Assembly: GCF_003627035.1 (NCBI RefSeq)
Contig: NZ_CP032626.1
Coordinates: forward strand, 1 to 64,000
Source of the DNA: Apilactobacillus bombintestini
GTDB lineage: Bacteria > Bacillota > Bacilli > Lactobacillales > Lactobacillaceae
DNA length: 64,000 bases
Reading direction: 5' to 3'
A program made the position numbers and the translations under genes. This document shows positions 47,920-57,844 of the stretch, one piece after another. The notes beneath the pieces are model-generated. The model was given only the letters and a program-made list of their open reading frames with translations. It had not been told where the DNA came from and did no database searches. How positions within the stretch are numbered: the stretch's first letter is position 1; each line of letters starts with the position of its first letter.

Positions 47920-47951
47920 AACCGCCGATTTAACTTAATAAATCGACGGTT
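47920..47951. terminator. Bidirectional terminator between ade and TSUP copy 1
   Basis: AACCG-CGATTTA pairs with TAAATCG-CGGTT around a short loop with one internal mismatch. Confidence 0.7.
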
Positions 47952-47956
47952 ATTAT

Positions 47957-48784
47957 TTAAAATAAATGAATATTATATGCGGATGCAAATTGAGTGTAAG
48001 CCAAGATTAAGGCTAAAATACCAGTTAAAATACGAATAAACTTCACAGGCAGTACTCGTACAATCTTAGGTCCTATGTATCCACCAATTAAAAAGCCAAT
48101 TCCTAAAGGCAATACCATAACCCATATCACATGAGCATAGAATGCATAGTAAATAGTAGCTACGATGTTGGCAGCTCCCATGGCTACATTACGAAGAGCA
48201 TTGTTTACTACATATTCATCTTGTGTAGTACGGTTCAATAATACCAATAGTAAGATACCAGATGCGGCACCGAAGTAACCACTGTAAGCACCAATTAAGT
48301 AAGTTAATACTATGATACCCACGGTCTTTAGACCCGTACGTACTTTATGAGTATTTTCTTCGGGATCAAAATCAGTTTCGACATTAGTTTTACTTTCCGC
48401 CTTTTTAGAAGGTAGTAAAATCATAATACCACCAAAGGCAATAAAGACAGGCACGATGTGAGTAAAACTAGATGAAGGTAATGTGGTTAGCAAAATCGCA
48501 CCTGAAATACCCCCGAAAAAGATAGCTAACATAATCTTTCCTAATTCTTTCCAATGGCCATGTAATTCACGAGTCGATGAAACACAAGAACCAATGGCGT
48601 TAAACATTAATGATGCTTTATTAACTACGTTAGCAGAAACCGCTGGCAAACCAGCTAAGTACAATAGCGCTGGATAGGAAGCTAGTGAAGCTAAACCAGT
48701 AACTGTTCCTAAAATTCCAGCAATAATTCCCACTGGGACAAATAGTAATAAAGTCCAAATACTAAATCCTAAAATAGTGATAAC
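47957..48784 (-). CDS. TSUP (TauE/SafE) family permease, copy 1
   Basis: The TSUP family moves sulfite, sulfoacetate or other small organic anions. About eight helices are seen, with GTVTGLASLASYPALLYLAGL, the family's first-half motif, and GAYSGYFGAASGILLLVLL, the second-half one. The frame is open to 48862, but that part lies in the terminator of copy 2. Coding similarity with copy 2 begins at ITILGFSIWTLLLF, right after AAGGGGAG, where no ATG, GTG or TTG exists; I place the start there (GTT or the following ATC). Substrate unknown. Confidence 0.78.
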   Translation of the reverse strand, partial: VITILGFSIWTLLLFVPVGIIAGILGTVTGLASLASYPALLYLAGLPAVSANVVNKASLMFNAIGSCVSSTRELHGHWKELGKIMLAIFFGGISGAILLTTLPSSSFTHIVPVFIAFGGIMILLPSKKAESKTNVETDFDPEENTHKVRTGLKTVGIIVLTYLIGAYSGYFGAASGILLLVLLNRTTQDEYVVNNALRNVAMGAANIVATIYYAFYAHVIWVMVLPLGIGFLIGGYIGPKIVRVLPVKFIRILTGILALILAYTQFASAYNIHLF

Positions 48785-48857
48785 ATTTCTCCCCTTATGT
48801 AAAATTAAAATGTCTTTTTTTATTTTAACATTTTTATAAAATCGTCCAAATAAAAAA

Positions 48858-48883
48858 GACACCTGCGAATCATCGCAGATGTC
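48858..48883 (-). terminator. Terminator of TSUP copy 2
   Basis: GACACCTGCGA pairs with TCGCAGATGTC with one imperfect pair; the minus strand ends in six T. Confidence 0.85.
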
Positions 48884-48903
48884 TAAGAGGGTATTCTTAA
48901 ATT

Positions 48904-49743
48904 TTAAAAGAAGTAGAATAAGTGAATTCCGTAAGCAGAAACAAATTGTGTATAAGCTAAGTATAAAGCTAAGATACCAGTAACAATCTTAATTAATTTA
49001 ACTGGTAATACACGAACCATCTTAGGACCTACGTAACCACCAATTAAGAAACCAATGCCTAGAGGAATAGCTAATGCCCAGTAAATATGAGTATTACCGT
49101 GTTGACCATACTTGAATGAATATAGGATGGTACCGATAACGTTAGCTGAACCCATAGCAACATTTCTTATAGCATTGTAAACAGGGAAAGGATCTTTACT
49201 AGTTCTGGATAATACAGCTAATAAAATAACACCAGCAGCTGCACCAAAGTAACTTCCGTAAATACCAATTATGAAGAATAATACAATCATTCCCATATCA
49301 GCAAGCATCTTTGTCTTACCGATTTTATCATCGATGTCTACTTTTGGCACTTCCTTCTTTTCTTTACTTGGAAGTAAAATACCAATACCAGCAGCAGCAA
49401 TAAATACAGGAACTGCATATTCAAAATCTTTTGAAGGTAGGTAAGTTAATAGAATAACTCCGACGATACCACCAAAGAAGATGATAGTCATAACCTTGAA
49501 TAATTCCTTCCAGTGACCATCTAGTTCACGTTTGGAAGAAAGTCCTGAACTAACTACGTTAAATAGTAGTGCAGAAGTGTTAGTGATATTTGCTGAGATA
49601 GGGTTTAAAGCACCCCAATATAATAATGCTGGGTATGAAGCAAGTGAAGCTAATCCAGTAACAGTACTTAAGATACCGGCAACGATACCTACTGGAATGA
49701 ATAATAGCATTGTCCATACACTAAATCCAAAAATAGTGATAAT
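48904..49743 (-). CDS. TSUP (TauE/SafE) family permease, copy 2
   Basis: This tandem paralogue of copy 1 has GTVTGLASLASYPALLYWGAL, GIYGSYFGAAAGVILLAVLS and IPLGIGFLIGGYVGPKMVRVLPVK. The first ATG is at 49710 and would cut into helix 1. Similarity with copy 1 runs 11 codons further upstream (ITIFGFSVWTM) to an ATT at 49743, which sits 6 bases after AAGGAG. I infer a rare ATT or ATC start. Copy 1 lies downstream beyond a terminator, so each is a separate unit. Substrate unknown. Confidence 0.8.
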   Translation of the reverse strand: MITIFGFSVWTMLLFIPVGIVAGILSTVTGLASLASYPALLYWGALNPISANITNTSALLFNVVSSGLSSKRELDGHWKELFKVMTIIFFGGIVGVILLTYLPSKDFEYAVPVFIAAAGIGILLPSKEKKEVPKVDIDDKIGKTKMLADMGMIVLFFIIGIYGSYFGAAAGVILLAVLSRTSKDPFPVYNAIRNVAMGSANVIGTILYSFKYGQHGNTHIYWALAIPLGIGFLIGGYVGPKMVRVLPVKLIKIVTGILALYLAYTQFVSAYGIHLFYFF

Positions 49744-49907
49744 GAAAAACTCCTTTACTTTTAAATCTGTTTTTTCTTAGATTTCGTTATATTTATTTTA
49801 TACAACTATTCAGAATGAAAAGCAACCCCCTAAAATCGCTTACATTTCGTCAACCGCCGTAATGACACCGTTTTCATAGGGAAAATTTTTTCAAAAAATT
49901 TTTAAAA

Positions 49908-49945
49908 AATAAACAACTCGCACATTTATGAACGGGCTGTTTATT
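49908..49945 (-). terminator. Terminator of htrA
   Basis: AATAAACAACTCG and CGGGCTGTTTATT form a stem with two imperfect pairs; the minus strand continues into T. Confidence 0.65.
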
Positions 49946-49950
49946 TTCTT

Positions 49951-51174
49951 TTAGTCAGTTATTTTTAATTGACTAGTGTTTTCTGATAGTTTGATATGAC
50001 CAGTCTTTAGTTGACCATTACGGTAGTATTTAACGCTAATAGTAGATCCTACTTTTTGGCTGTATAAAATACCTTTAATTTCGTCTTGGCTAGAAATCTT
50101 CTTACCAGCTAGGCCTACGATAACGTCGTATTTCTTCAATCCGGCGTTAGCTGCAGGTGCACCAGGAGTAGTCTTGTAAACCACTACCCCATTTTGTACT
50201 GAAGAAGGTAATTTCAAGACAGATTTTTGTTGACTAACCGCAATGTTAGCTAGGTCTAAGTATTGAATACCTAGAGCTGGACGTTCGATTTTTCCGTTTT
50301 TAACTAATTGGTTAATAATTCTTGTAACTTCATTACTTGGAATAGCAAAACCGATACCTTCCACGTTAGTTCCTTGGCCATCAGAAGCCAATTTCATGGA
50401 GTTAATACCAATTACTTGGCCGGCTAAGTTAATTAGTGGACCTCCTGAGTTACCAGGGTTAATAGCAGTATCAGTTTGAATTACAGTGGCAGTGTTTCCA
50501 GTAGATTGACCGTTAGAACCAGTCAAAGGTACTTCACGTTTCTTAGCGGAAATAATTCCTTGTGTTAGTGAAGAAGCGTAAGCAGAACCTAGTGGTGAAC
50601 CAATAGCTAGAGAAGTTTCTCCTACTTTAATATTGTCAGAATCACCAAAGGATGCCACTGATTTAATGGATCCGCCGTTAATCTTTAAAACAGCTAAGTC
50701 GGTTACGGCATCTCTACCTACCAATTTAGCTTCCAATTGACGACCGTTACTTAAAAGAATTTGTAGAGCAGAAGCCCCTGCTACCACGTGGTTGTTAGTA
50801 ACGACGTATGCAGCGTCGCCACTCTTCTTGTAAATAACTCCGGAACCTTCACTGTTAGCTTCCAGTTTACCGGAACTTTGTTTACCTAATAAAGCATCAA
50901 ATGGATTAGAGCTACTAGTATTGCTCTTTAGGTTAATGACAGAAACGACAGAATCTTTAACGGTGTTATATGCCTTTTCAGATTGTGATTCTACATTAAC
51001 TTTTAAATTAGAGGTACTAGCGGTGCCACCTAAATTAGAGCCACCTGGTACGGCAACGTTAATGCCGGAATCTTGGAACCAAGTAATACCGCCGTAAGCC
51101 ACGGCACCACCTAGTAGTCCAGCTACTAAAGCAGTTACACCTACTTTAAGTATAAAAAGATTACTTTTTTTCAT
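49951..51174 (-). CDS. htrA: Serine protease HtrA (DegP/DegS type)
   Basis: HtrA is a membrane-anchored surface protease that degrades misfolded exported proteins. One N-terminal helix is followed by the trypsin-like domain with H in NNHVVAG, D in VTDLAVLK and S in GNSGGPL, and then one PDZ domain (about residues 300-395). It has 407 residues. It is the last gene of the wal cluster, the usual position in lactobacilli, though 58 bases and perhaps its own promoter separate it from walJ. Confidence 0.95.
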   Translation of the reverse strand: MKKSNLFILKVGVTALVAGLLGGAVAYGGITWFQDSGINVAVPGGSNLGGTASTSNLKVNVESQSEKAYNTVKDSVVSVINLKSNTSSSNPFDALLGKQSSGKLEANSEGSGVIYKKSGDAAYVVTNNHVVAGASALQILLSNGRQLEAKLVGRDAVTDLAVLKINGGSIKSVASFGDSDNIKVGETSLAIGSPLGSAYASSLTQGIISAKKREVPLTGSNGQSTGNTATVIQTDTAINPGNSGGPLINLAGQVIGINSMKLASDGQGTNVEGIGFAIPSNEVTRIINQLVKNGKIERPALGIQYLDLANIAVSQQKSVLKLPSSVQNGVVVYKTTPGAPAANAGLKKYDVIVGLAGKKISSQDEIKGILYSQKVGSTISVKYYRNGQLKTGHIKLSENTSQLKITD

Positions 51175-51232
51175 AAGGTCTTCCCCCTACTAAATTAATT
51201 ATTAACCATTATAACCAATATTTGAAAAAAAG

Positions 51233-52045
51233 CTAAAGTTTAAACAATTTCGAAGCTTTTTCTACATCGGTATCTAATAAATCAAAATCAGTCCCGACCG
51301 CAAAATCATGTTCTTCGAGCATAGAAGCTACGGTTAGATGGGCTAGTTCTTTTACATTATTGTGATGACTACGGTGACCGATAAAGACTTTTTCCGTGTT
51401 GTTACCAATACATTCAATTAATGAATTGGCACCTTCTTCGTTGGATAAATGTCCTTCGTCACTTAAAATACGTTGTTTTAGTGGCCATGGATATTCCCCA
51501 CTACGTAGCATTTCCACGTCATGGTTACATTCCAATACATAAGCATTAGCATTTCTAATAATGCCTAAAATATGATCAGAAAGATATCCGGTATCAGTCA
51601 CTACCACAAAGCTTTTGCCGTTGTGGTGGAAATTATAAAATTGCGCTTGGGCGGCATCATGAGAAACCGCAAAGCTTTCAATATCAATGTCGCCAAAACT
51701 CATAGTCATATTAGCGGGAAAGATATTTTTTTGCGCTAACGGTACTTCACCGATAGTTTCATGCATCGCATCCCAAGTCTTTTGGTTCGCATAAACGTTA
51801 ATTTTAGGATAACGGCGTGCTAGCACTCCGACTCCCTTACTATGATCAGTATGTTCATGGCTAACCAATAACATATCGACATCTTTCATACTGCGATTAA
51901 TCGAGGTCATTAAACGTTCAATACGCACGCCACTTAATCCAGCATCTAACAAAATGTGGTGTTGGTTCGTTTCGATATAAGTACAGTTTCCCCCACTACC
52001 ACTGGATAAAACACTAATCTTCATATCATCCGAATCGTTGTGCAT
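51233..52045 (-). CDS. walJ: MBL-fold hydrolase WalJ (YycJ)
   Basis: YycJ/WalJ is a metallo-beta-lactamase-fold protein, in some bacteria a DNA exonuclease linked to mismatch repair, encoded within the wal cluster. The metal motif SHEHTDHSKG is complete, and other metal ligands appear in VVTDTGYLSDH and FIGHRSHHN. I start at the ATG at 52045 (MHNDSDDMK), since GAGGAG lies 4 bases before it; the start at 52057 overlaps that site. walI lies 14 bases upstream. Confidence 0.93.
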   Translation of the reverse strand: MHNDSDDMKISVLSSGSGGNCTYIETNQHHILLDAGLSGVRIERLMTSINRSMKDVDMLLVSHEHTDHSKGVGVLARRYPKINVYANQKTWDAMHETIGEVPLAQKNIFPANMTMSFGDIDIESFAVSHDAAQAQFYNFHHNGKSFVVVTDTGYLSDHILGIIRNANAYVLECNHDVEMLRSGEYPWPLKQRILSDEGHLSNEEGANSLIECIGNNTEKVFIGHRSHHNNVKELAHLTVASMLEEHDFAVGTDFDLLDTDVEKASKLFKL

Positions 52046-52059
52046 GTTACTCCTCATTT

Positions 52060-52899
52060 CTAATTGTTGTTCGCACTATTATCAGCAGAATCTTTAGCGG
52101 ATCCACTGCCACTCAAAATAGCTCCATTAAAGGCATTAATTCGTTTAATAGTTAAATCGGATGAATCATCAGATTTATAACCAATTAACCAAGTAGGAAT
52201 TAATACCACATTGTTTTTAATGGATAGTAATTGAGTGTAATACAATTTAACCCATTTAACCTTAGAGTTATCAGGAATTTCGTTGTATTGATATAACCAA
52301 ACTAGCGCTTTAGCGGGTGAAATAATATCTGATTTTTCACGTAGGATACTTACGTCGTTCATATAACTTTGGGTGTAACCCACTAACAAGTGGTCACTGT
52401 TGATATAGAACGTAATTTGACCGTGATGGGCACCATATAGATTTCCTTCATCGGTAGTTTGTACGTACACTACACTATCTTTGGTAGATAAATCAGAACT
52501 ATATTCATATTCATCCCCATGCGCAATAAAAGTTTTCTTCTTCATTAACTTATCTAAAATAGATTCATAGTCACTGGAGTATAAACCAATGGGACGTTTA
52601 AAAGTACTACGTAAAGTATTGTTAGCATAAGTAGTCTTTTGATTACGCAATTGTGACTTATCATTTTGCAAAGTATTGTCGTAAACGGCAGATAAATAAT
52701 AACCAGTCTGATTTTTAGTAGATAACTTAGGTTCTACGTTAATTTGATCATTAGGTAGTTCCTTGATAATTTCCGCGTCGCTACCTTTGCTATTGTTTTC
52801 AGTTTGCAAATTAGAGTTTTGATGAAACAAAGAGAACAAAAAGATATCAATAATCACGAAAATGGCTAAAAAGATAATTTGAATTTTTTTAAAGTCCAT
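52060..52899 (-). CDS. walI: WalI (YycI) regulatory membrane protein
   Basis: YycI with YycH forms a membrane complex that tunes the WalK kinase. The 279-residue protein has one N-terminal helix (about residues 7-23) and a large extracellular domain, as in the family. The sequence is divergent, as usual for this family; position between walH and walJ is the strongest evidence. A GGAGG-type site precedes the ATG. Confidence 0.85.
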   Translation of the reverse strand: MDFKKIQIIFLAIFVIIDIFLFSLFHQNSNLQTENNSKGSDAEIIKELPNDQINVEPKLSTKNQTGYYLSAVYDNTLQNDKSQLRNQKTTYANNTLRSTFKRPIGLYSSDYESILDKLMKKKTFIAHGDEYEYSSDLSTKDSVVYVQTTDEGNLYGAHHGQITFYINSDHLLVGYTQSYMNDVSILREKSDIISPAKALVWLYQYNEIPDNSKVKWVKLYYTQLLSIKNNVVLIPTWLIGYKSDDSSDLTIKRINAFNGAILSGSGSAKDSADNSANNN

Positions 52900-52919
52900 A
52901 AGTTTTCCTCCCTACTCCA

Positions 52920-54215
52920 TCAGGCATGTTTTAATAGCATTTGGTTATAATTCATAAATTTACCGTTATAGTTTACAAACCAAGTAGGTTCTAACGTGAT
53001 TAAAATATCGGAAGACTTAGTGTTAGTCCATTGATATCCTAATTCGATATCACGAATTTTGTTGGTTTGATAACCGCGCGCTTTAAGTTTATTAATTACT
53101 TGGTCAGTATTTTCCAACTTCACATCCGGTCTACCAGTAGGTACCGGGATTTGTAGATTATTGAGTGAGAAATTGTATTTTAATGAAGTATTATCTACTA
53201 ACTTCATTTGTACAGCACCATAAGAGGTTTGATCAAAGATAGGAAAACCTTCCACGTAGTTTCTGTAAACTACCATAGAATTCTTGTTGCTGTAGTCGAA
53301 ATAACGAATATTAGCTAGACTTTCACTAGACATAATATTGGAAATGTTTTTGTATGAGTTAGATAAAAATTGGGTCATGTTGGTGGAAATAGCACCTGGA
53401 TGACTGTCATAGTAATTTACTTCACCATCGTTATTAAAGGAAATTTGACGAGAATTTTCATCATTATAAACGGTGGAATTTCTGTGACGTTTAACACTAA
53501 TATCTTGAGTATCAGATAATAAACGAGTTACATAATAATTTTGTGAAGTTTTATTGATTAAATAACCATACTGAGGCATCTTAAAGCCCTTATTAAAGTT
53601 GATAAAAGGCACCCCACTAAGCATTTTCACGCTAGCAGGTAAACGACGAACGTTTTTATTAATAACGCCTTCGATACCGTCAGTATTAGTGTCTTTTACA
53701 TGAATGCGATAAATCTTGTAGTTTTTATCTCCTAATACATAAATATTATTATCATCGTTAAATGGAATTACGATGCGGTTAATAGTTACGTTAGGTAATT
53801 TATCAAATGCTGAATTTACAAAGTCACTAACGATTTTTAAGTTAATTTCGCTAGGATAATTTAACATAATGGAATTATGCATACGTAAAACACGCATGTA
53901 GGCATTTTTATCTCCACTGTGTTGTTGTTTGAATTGCGCATCTTTGTATCCATGCATTTGTTGACCAATAGCAGTAATCAAGTTAACAGATTCGTTAGTT
54001 AACATGTATTGCTTACCACTTTCTTTGGTTTCTAGCACTTGGGTAGGTGCATAAACGGAAGAAATAGGTTTAGTATCCACTTGCGTTGTAGGATTAGATT
54101 CACCTTGCGTTCTTTGATAATGAGCAGGATTAGTCCAAATGGATGATGACAACCAGATACTAATTAAAACTGCAATCGCAAGTAAGGAAGGTAAAATGTA
54201 ATACTTAATCTTCAT
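52920..54215 (-). CDS. walH: WalH (YycH) regulatory membrane protein
   Basis: YycH is the partner of YycI in controlling WalK. The 431-residue protein has one N-terminal helix (about 5-22) and an extracellular part with the pattern of YycH domains. Its start overlaps the walK stop by 11 bases, so the genes are translationally coupled. Position and size carry the assignment. Confidence 0.88.
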   Translation of the reverse strand: MKIKYYILPSLLAIAVLISIWLSSSIWTNPAHYQRTQGESNPTTQVDTKPISSVYAPTQVLETKESGKQYMLTNESVNLITAIGQQMHGYKDAQFKQQHSGDKNAYMRVLRMHNSIMLNYPSEINLKIVSDFVNSAFDKLPNVTINRIVIPFNDDNNIYVLGDKNYKIYRIHVKDTNTDGIEGVINKNVRRLPASVKMLSGVPFINFNKGFKMPQYGYLINKTSQNYYVTRLLSDTQDISVKRHRNSTVYNDENSRQISFNNDGEVNYYDSHPGAISTNMTQFLSNSYKNISNIMSSESLANIRYFDYSNKNSMVVYRNYVEGFPIFDQTSYGAVQMKLVDNTSLKYNFSLNNLQIPVPTGRPDVKLENTDQVINKLKARGYQTNKIRDIELGYQWTNTKSSDILITLEPTWFVNYNGKFMNYNQMLLKHA

Positions 54216-56076
54216 CCCATAAGTCCTCCTCTATTGGTTCGTATGGTAGAGAAATGTAGAAAGTAGATCCACGGTTTTCGGTACTTTCTACCCAAATTCT
54301 GCCACCCAATGCTTGAATAACTTCTTTAGAAATAGCTAAACCTAAACCAGTACCACCTTGGGCACGAGAACGGGCTTTATCTACACGATAGAAACGATCG
54401 AAAATGTGTGGAATAGAACTTCTAGGAATTCCTAATCCTTGGTCTCTAACACTTAAAATAACGTTGTTTTTAGTCTTGTATAGTGAACAAACGATAACTC
54501 CCCCATCAGGAGAATACTTAATCGCATTATTCATTAAATTATCAATAACTTGAGTGAAACGGTCAGTATCTACTTCTACCCATAAATCAGACTTAGTAAA
54601 GTGACGTTCAATACGATAGTCTTTGTCCGGTTTATTAGGGTTAGCTTCGGTAGTGCCGTCAGAATTAATAATCATATCGAAACGATCCAAGATGTAATTG
54701 AATAGTTCTTTGATATTTACTAATTCTTTATCAATCTTTTGTGTACCGGAATCCATACGAGATAAGGTTAATAGATCATTAATCATTCTAATCATACGGT
54801 CGGTTTCATCTTGTGTAACTTTTAAGAACTTAGGTGCAATGGTTTCATCTTTCCAAGCACCATCTTGTAGAGCTTCGATGTAAGAATGCACACTGGTTAA
54901 TGGAGTTCTTAATTCATGAGAAACGTTAGATACGAATTGTTTACGATCATTATCAATCTTTTGTTGTTCAGTAACATCATGTAGCACACAAACTAGACCA
55001 GAAACGAAGCCAGAATCACGTTGAATTAATGAGAAATGAGCATGCAAAATCAAATCATGGTCTTCGTCAGAACGGTCCACGATAGTTTCATCAGGGTTTT
55101 CCATTAAGTCACGTAAACTGTATTCTTTTCTAATGTCTAAAATATCTAGAATAGAAGTTCCGATAGCTTCTTTTTCATCAATATCTAGGAAACTACCAGC
55201 TTCATCATTCATGATGATGACATATCCACGACGGTCTGTGGCAATAACTCCGTCGGTCATGTTGGTCAAAACGGAATCTAGTCGTTGTCGTTCGGATTCA
55301 GTGGATTCTTGTGATTCTTCCACTTTTACTGATAAATTATTTACCGCGTTAGCTAGTTGGCCTAATTCATCACGTCCATATACGTGAACTTGTCCAGAAT
55401 AATCTCCACGGGCAATTTGTAAGGTTTGTTTCTTCATTTCGTCGATAGGCTTAGTAATGGCCTTAGAAATAACGATAGAAATCAATACCCCTGCCAAGAT
55501 AGCAATTACGGCAGCAATAACATATATAATAGTGATTTGATTAATTTCACTATATACCGGGTTCAAATTAGCATGTATGTAAATAACCCCCACTAGTTCG
55601 TTATTGTCACTACGTACTAATGGCGTAATAACAGTATAGTAACGGGAATTATCTTTGGAATCAGTAGTAATGGAACTAGATGAACGGCGGTTAAGAATAG
55701 CGTTCTTAATATCAGCACGGAAGTTCTTTTGGCCGACTGAGTTTTGATCTCCCACTTCGTTGGTTCCACGAATGGTGTTTTTAGCATCTACTACTTGAAT
55801 TTCGGTGTAGTTATTACTATCAATATTAGAAAGTAAAGATTTAATGCGAATATTAGCTTTACTGGAGTTAGATGCAGAAAGTTCATTGGTTAAAGTGGTA
55901 TTAACATAAGTAGGTACTTGGACCTGCTTTTTAAATGAAGCCACGTTTTTGTTTTCCAATTGGTTAACGAAAACGGCACCCACAATTTCCAAGGTAACTA
56001 ATAAAATTAGCACTAAAACTAACGCGATTTTAAAATGAATCGATTGGAAATACTTAATCTTGCTATTCACCGTCAA
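54205..56076 (-). CDS. walK: Sensor histidine kinase WalK (VicK)
   Basis: WalK senses cell-wall state and phosphorylates WalR. The order of parts is full: helix 1 (about 13-31), an extracellular sensor loop of about 150 residues, helix 2 (about 180-200), HAMP (about 203-255), PAS (about 265-370), HisKA with the phosphorylated His in VSHELRTP (about 385), and the ATPase domain with DNLMNNAIKYS, DQGLGIP and GGTGLGLAIS. It has 623 residues. walR lies 30 bases upstream. Confidence 0.97.
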   Translation of the reverse strand: MTVNSKIKYFQSIHFKIALVLVLILLVTLEIVGAVFVNQLENKNVASFKKQVQVPTYVNTTLTNELSASNSSKANIRIKSLLSNIDSNNYTEIQVVDAKNTIRGTNEVGDQNSVGQKNFRADIKNAILNRRSSSSITTDSKDNSRYYTVITPLVRSDNNELVGVIYIHANLNPVYSEINQITIIYVIAAVIAILAGVLISIVISKAITKPIDEMKKQTLQIARGDYSGQVHVYGRDELGQLANAVNNLSVKVEESQESTESERQRLDSVLTNMTDGVIATDRRGYVIIMNDEAGSFLDIDEKEAIGTSILDILDIRKEYSLRDLMENPDETIVDRSDEDHDLILHAHFSLIQRDSGFVSGLVCVLHDVTEQQKIDNDRKQFVSNVSHELRTPLTSVHSYIEALQDGAWKDETIAPKFLKVTQDETDRMIRMINDLLTLSRMDSGTQKIDKELVNIKELFNYILDRFDMIINSDGTTEANPNKPDKDYRIERHFTKSDLWVEVDTDRFTQVIDNLMNNAIKYSPDGGVIVCSLYKTKNNVILSVRDQGLGIPRSSIPHIFDRFYRVDKARSRAQGGTGLGLAISKEVIQALGGRIWVESTENRGSTFYISLPYEPIEEDLWDED

Positions 56077-56106
56077 ATGCTCCTTAGTCCATAATTGTTA
56101 TTATGT

Positions 56107-56817
56107 TTATTCTTGTTCAGAATTACGTAGGTAGTACCCTACCCCACGTCTAGTAACTAACCACATTGGGTGGCTAGGGTTATCTTCGATCTTTTCTCTT
56201 AAACGACGTACGGTAACGTCCACAGTTCTAACATCACCAAAGTAGTCATAACCCCAAACAGTTTGTAATAAGTGTTCACGAGTCATAACTTGGCCGATGT
56301 GTTGAGCTAGATAATGTAGTAATTCGAATTCACGGTGAGTTAATTCAATATTTTCCCCGCTCTTAGTAACTGTGTAAGCATCTGGATGAATTACTAAATC
56401 ACCGATAGCGATGTCTTTGCTTTCACTATCTGCAGAATTTTGGCTATTTTCGTTGCTGTTTTGACGACGTAAGTTAGCCTTTACACGTGCTACTAATTCA
56501 CGGTTAGAAAATGGTTTAGTAACGTAGTCATCAGCACCTAGTTCTAGACCCAATACTTTGTCTAATTCAGAGTCTTTAGCAGTTACCATAATGATAGGCA
56601 TATCGTGAGTCTTTCTTACTTCACGAGCTACTTCTAGACCGTCTACTTTAGGTAACATTAAATCTAGAATAATTAGGTTAGGATTTTCTTCTTCTACTTT
56701 TTGTAGAGCTTCTTCTCCATCGTAAGCTACAACTACTTCGTAGCCTTCTTTTTCTAGGTTAAATTTTTCAATATCTGTAATCGGTTTTTCGTCATCTACT
56801 ACTAAAATTTTTGCCAT
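56107..56817 (-). CDS. walR: Response regulator WalR (VicR)
   Basis: WalR is the essential OmpR-type regulator of cell-wall autolysins and synthesis genes. The receiver domain has the phosphoacceptor Asp in LIILDLMLP and the conserved Lys in YVTKPF, and the winged-helix domain ends [16 protein letters not shown]...GVGYYL. It has 236 residues. It heads the walRKHIJ run. An extended -10 (TGTTATAAT, 56934-56942 minus sense) lies about 115 bases upstream. Confidence 0.97.
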   Translation of the reverse strand: MAKILVVDDEKPITDIEKFNLEKEGYEVVVAYDGEEALQKVEEENPNLIILDLMLPKVDGLEVAREVRKTHDMPIIMVTAKDSELDKVLGLELGADDYVTKPFSNRELVARVKANLRRQNSNENSQNSADSESKDIAIGDLVIHPDAYTVTKSGENIELTHREFELLHYLAQHIGQVMTREHLLQTVWGYDYFGDVRTVDVTVRRLREKIEDNPSHPMWLVTRRGVGYYLRNSEQE

Positions 56818-57190
56818 AATATATTCATTCTCCTTAGAAGGAATTATTGTTTTGCTTTATTAAATTAGCGGACTGTCAGTACTCTGCGGCACTGATCAAT
56901 TTAAATTTTATATACTTCCACTAATTACTTTCTATTATAACACGCATGCAGGTTCCTTTTCTAAATGTTAGCCATCTGCAATAAAGTTGAAAAATTTGCA
57001 ATTCATATATTTTTCTAAATTTAGGGGTTGTCAAAATAATGCCCTACATGCTATTATAAATATTGTTGATTTGAGGCAACGCAATGAACGGTTATTAGTT
57101 ATCTAATAATTTTAAAAAAGTTCTTGCATTTACTTCTTCAACATGGTAATATAATATTTGTTGGTTGTTAATCAACAAATTTGATAATAT
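56818..57190. other. Divergent intergenic region between walR and tRNA-Lys
   Basis: It holds the predicted walR promoter (TATAAT at 56934-56939, minus) with a long leader, and on the plus strand TTGCAT-N17-TAATAT at about 57124-57152 for the tRNA gene. No reading frame or RNA structure stands out. Confidence 0.6.
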
Positions 57191-57263
57191 GGGCAGTTAG
57201 CTCAGCTGGCAGAGCAACGGACTCTTAATCCGTGGGTCCAGGGTTCGAACCCCTGACTGCCCA
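57191..57263 (+). tRNA. tRNA-Lys (anticodon CTT)
   Basis: The 73-nt sequence folds as a cloverleaf: GGGCAGT acceptor, ACGGA-CTCTTAA-TCCGT anticodon arm with anticodon CTT, and the GGTTCGAA T-loop. CCA is not encoded. It is a single tRNA with its own promoter and terminator. Confidence 0.97.
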
Positions 57264-57271
57264 TCATATAT

Positions 57272-57299
57272 AAAAGACATCGCTTAGGCGATGTCTTTT
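57272..57299 (+). terminator. Terminator of tRNA-Lys
   Basis: AAAAGACATCGC and GCGATGTCTTTT are exact arms around TTAG, followed by T. Confidence 0.9.
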
Positions 57300-57383
57300 T
57301 TTGTATCTTTAAACTAACCTCTTGCCTTAAAGTTAACTCCAACGTCTACAATATACATAAACTTAAGATAAGGAGTGTTTTTA

Positions 57384-57800
57384 ATGACTACACTATTTAT
57401 TAATTGCAGCAAGGACAAGAACGGCCTAACTAGCGACTTAGTTTCTAGAGTCACTACCGATGAATACCGTACAGTTAATTTAGTGGATTACTTAATTTAC
57501 CCACTAGGACAAGAAAACCGTGAAAATGATCAATTCGACGAAGTTTTATCACAAGTACAATCCGCAGATACTATTATTATTGGAACTCCCGTATATTGGT
57601 CATCTATGACCGCCTACATGAAGATATTAATTGATAGAATGACTACCGTACTTCATGATGGAAATCCATTTAACGGAAAAGATTTCTACTTAATAGTAGA
57701 TGGTTTCATGCCCGAAGATGCCATCCCTCACATCAAACATGTATGGGATCATGTCGCTAAAAAATATGGCATGAACTTCAAAGATACTATTACTAACTAA
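57384..57800 (+). CDS. Flavodoxin-fold NAD(P)H-dependent reductase-like protein
   Basis: This short protein of 138 residues has the flavodoxin-like FMN reductase core: TLFINCSKDKNGLTSDLV at the start, ADTIIIGTPVYWSSMTAYMKILIDRM in the middle and a terminal helix. It is shorter than the usual 170-200 residues and its first loop is weakly conserved, so FMN binding is likely but not sure. AAGGAG precedes the ATG at 57384. It may be a quinone or azo reductase. Confidence 0.78.
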   Translation: MTTLFINCSKDKNGLTSDLVSRVTTDEYRTVNLVDYLIYPLGQENRENDQFDEVLSQVQSADTIIIGTPVYWSSMTAYMKILIDRMTTVLHDGNPFNGKDFYLIVDGFMPEDAIPHIKHVWDHVAKKYGMNFKDTITN

Positions 57801-57809
57801 ATAAAAAAA

Positions 57810-57844
57810 TTCACCTCGCTAGTTAACCTAACGAGGTGTTTTTA
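57810..57844. terminator. Bidirectional terminator
   Basis: CACCTCG (57812-57818) and CGAGGTG (57832-57838) with further inner pairs; T run on the plus strand, A/T on the minus. Confidence 0.7.
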
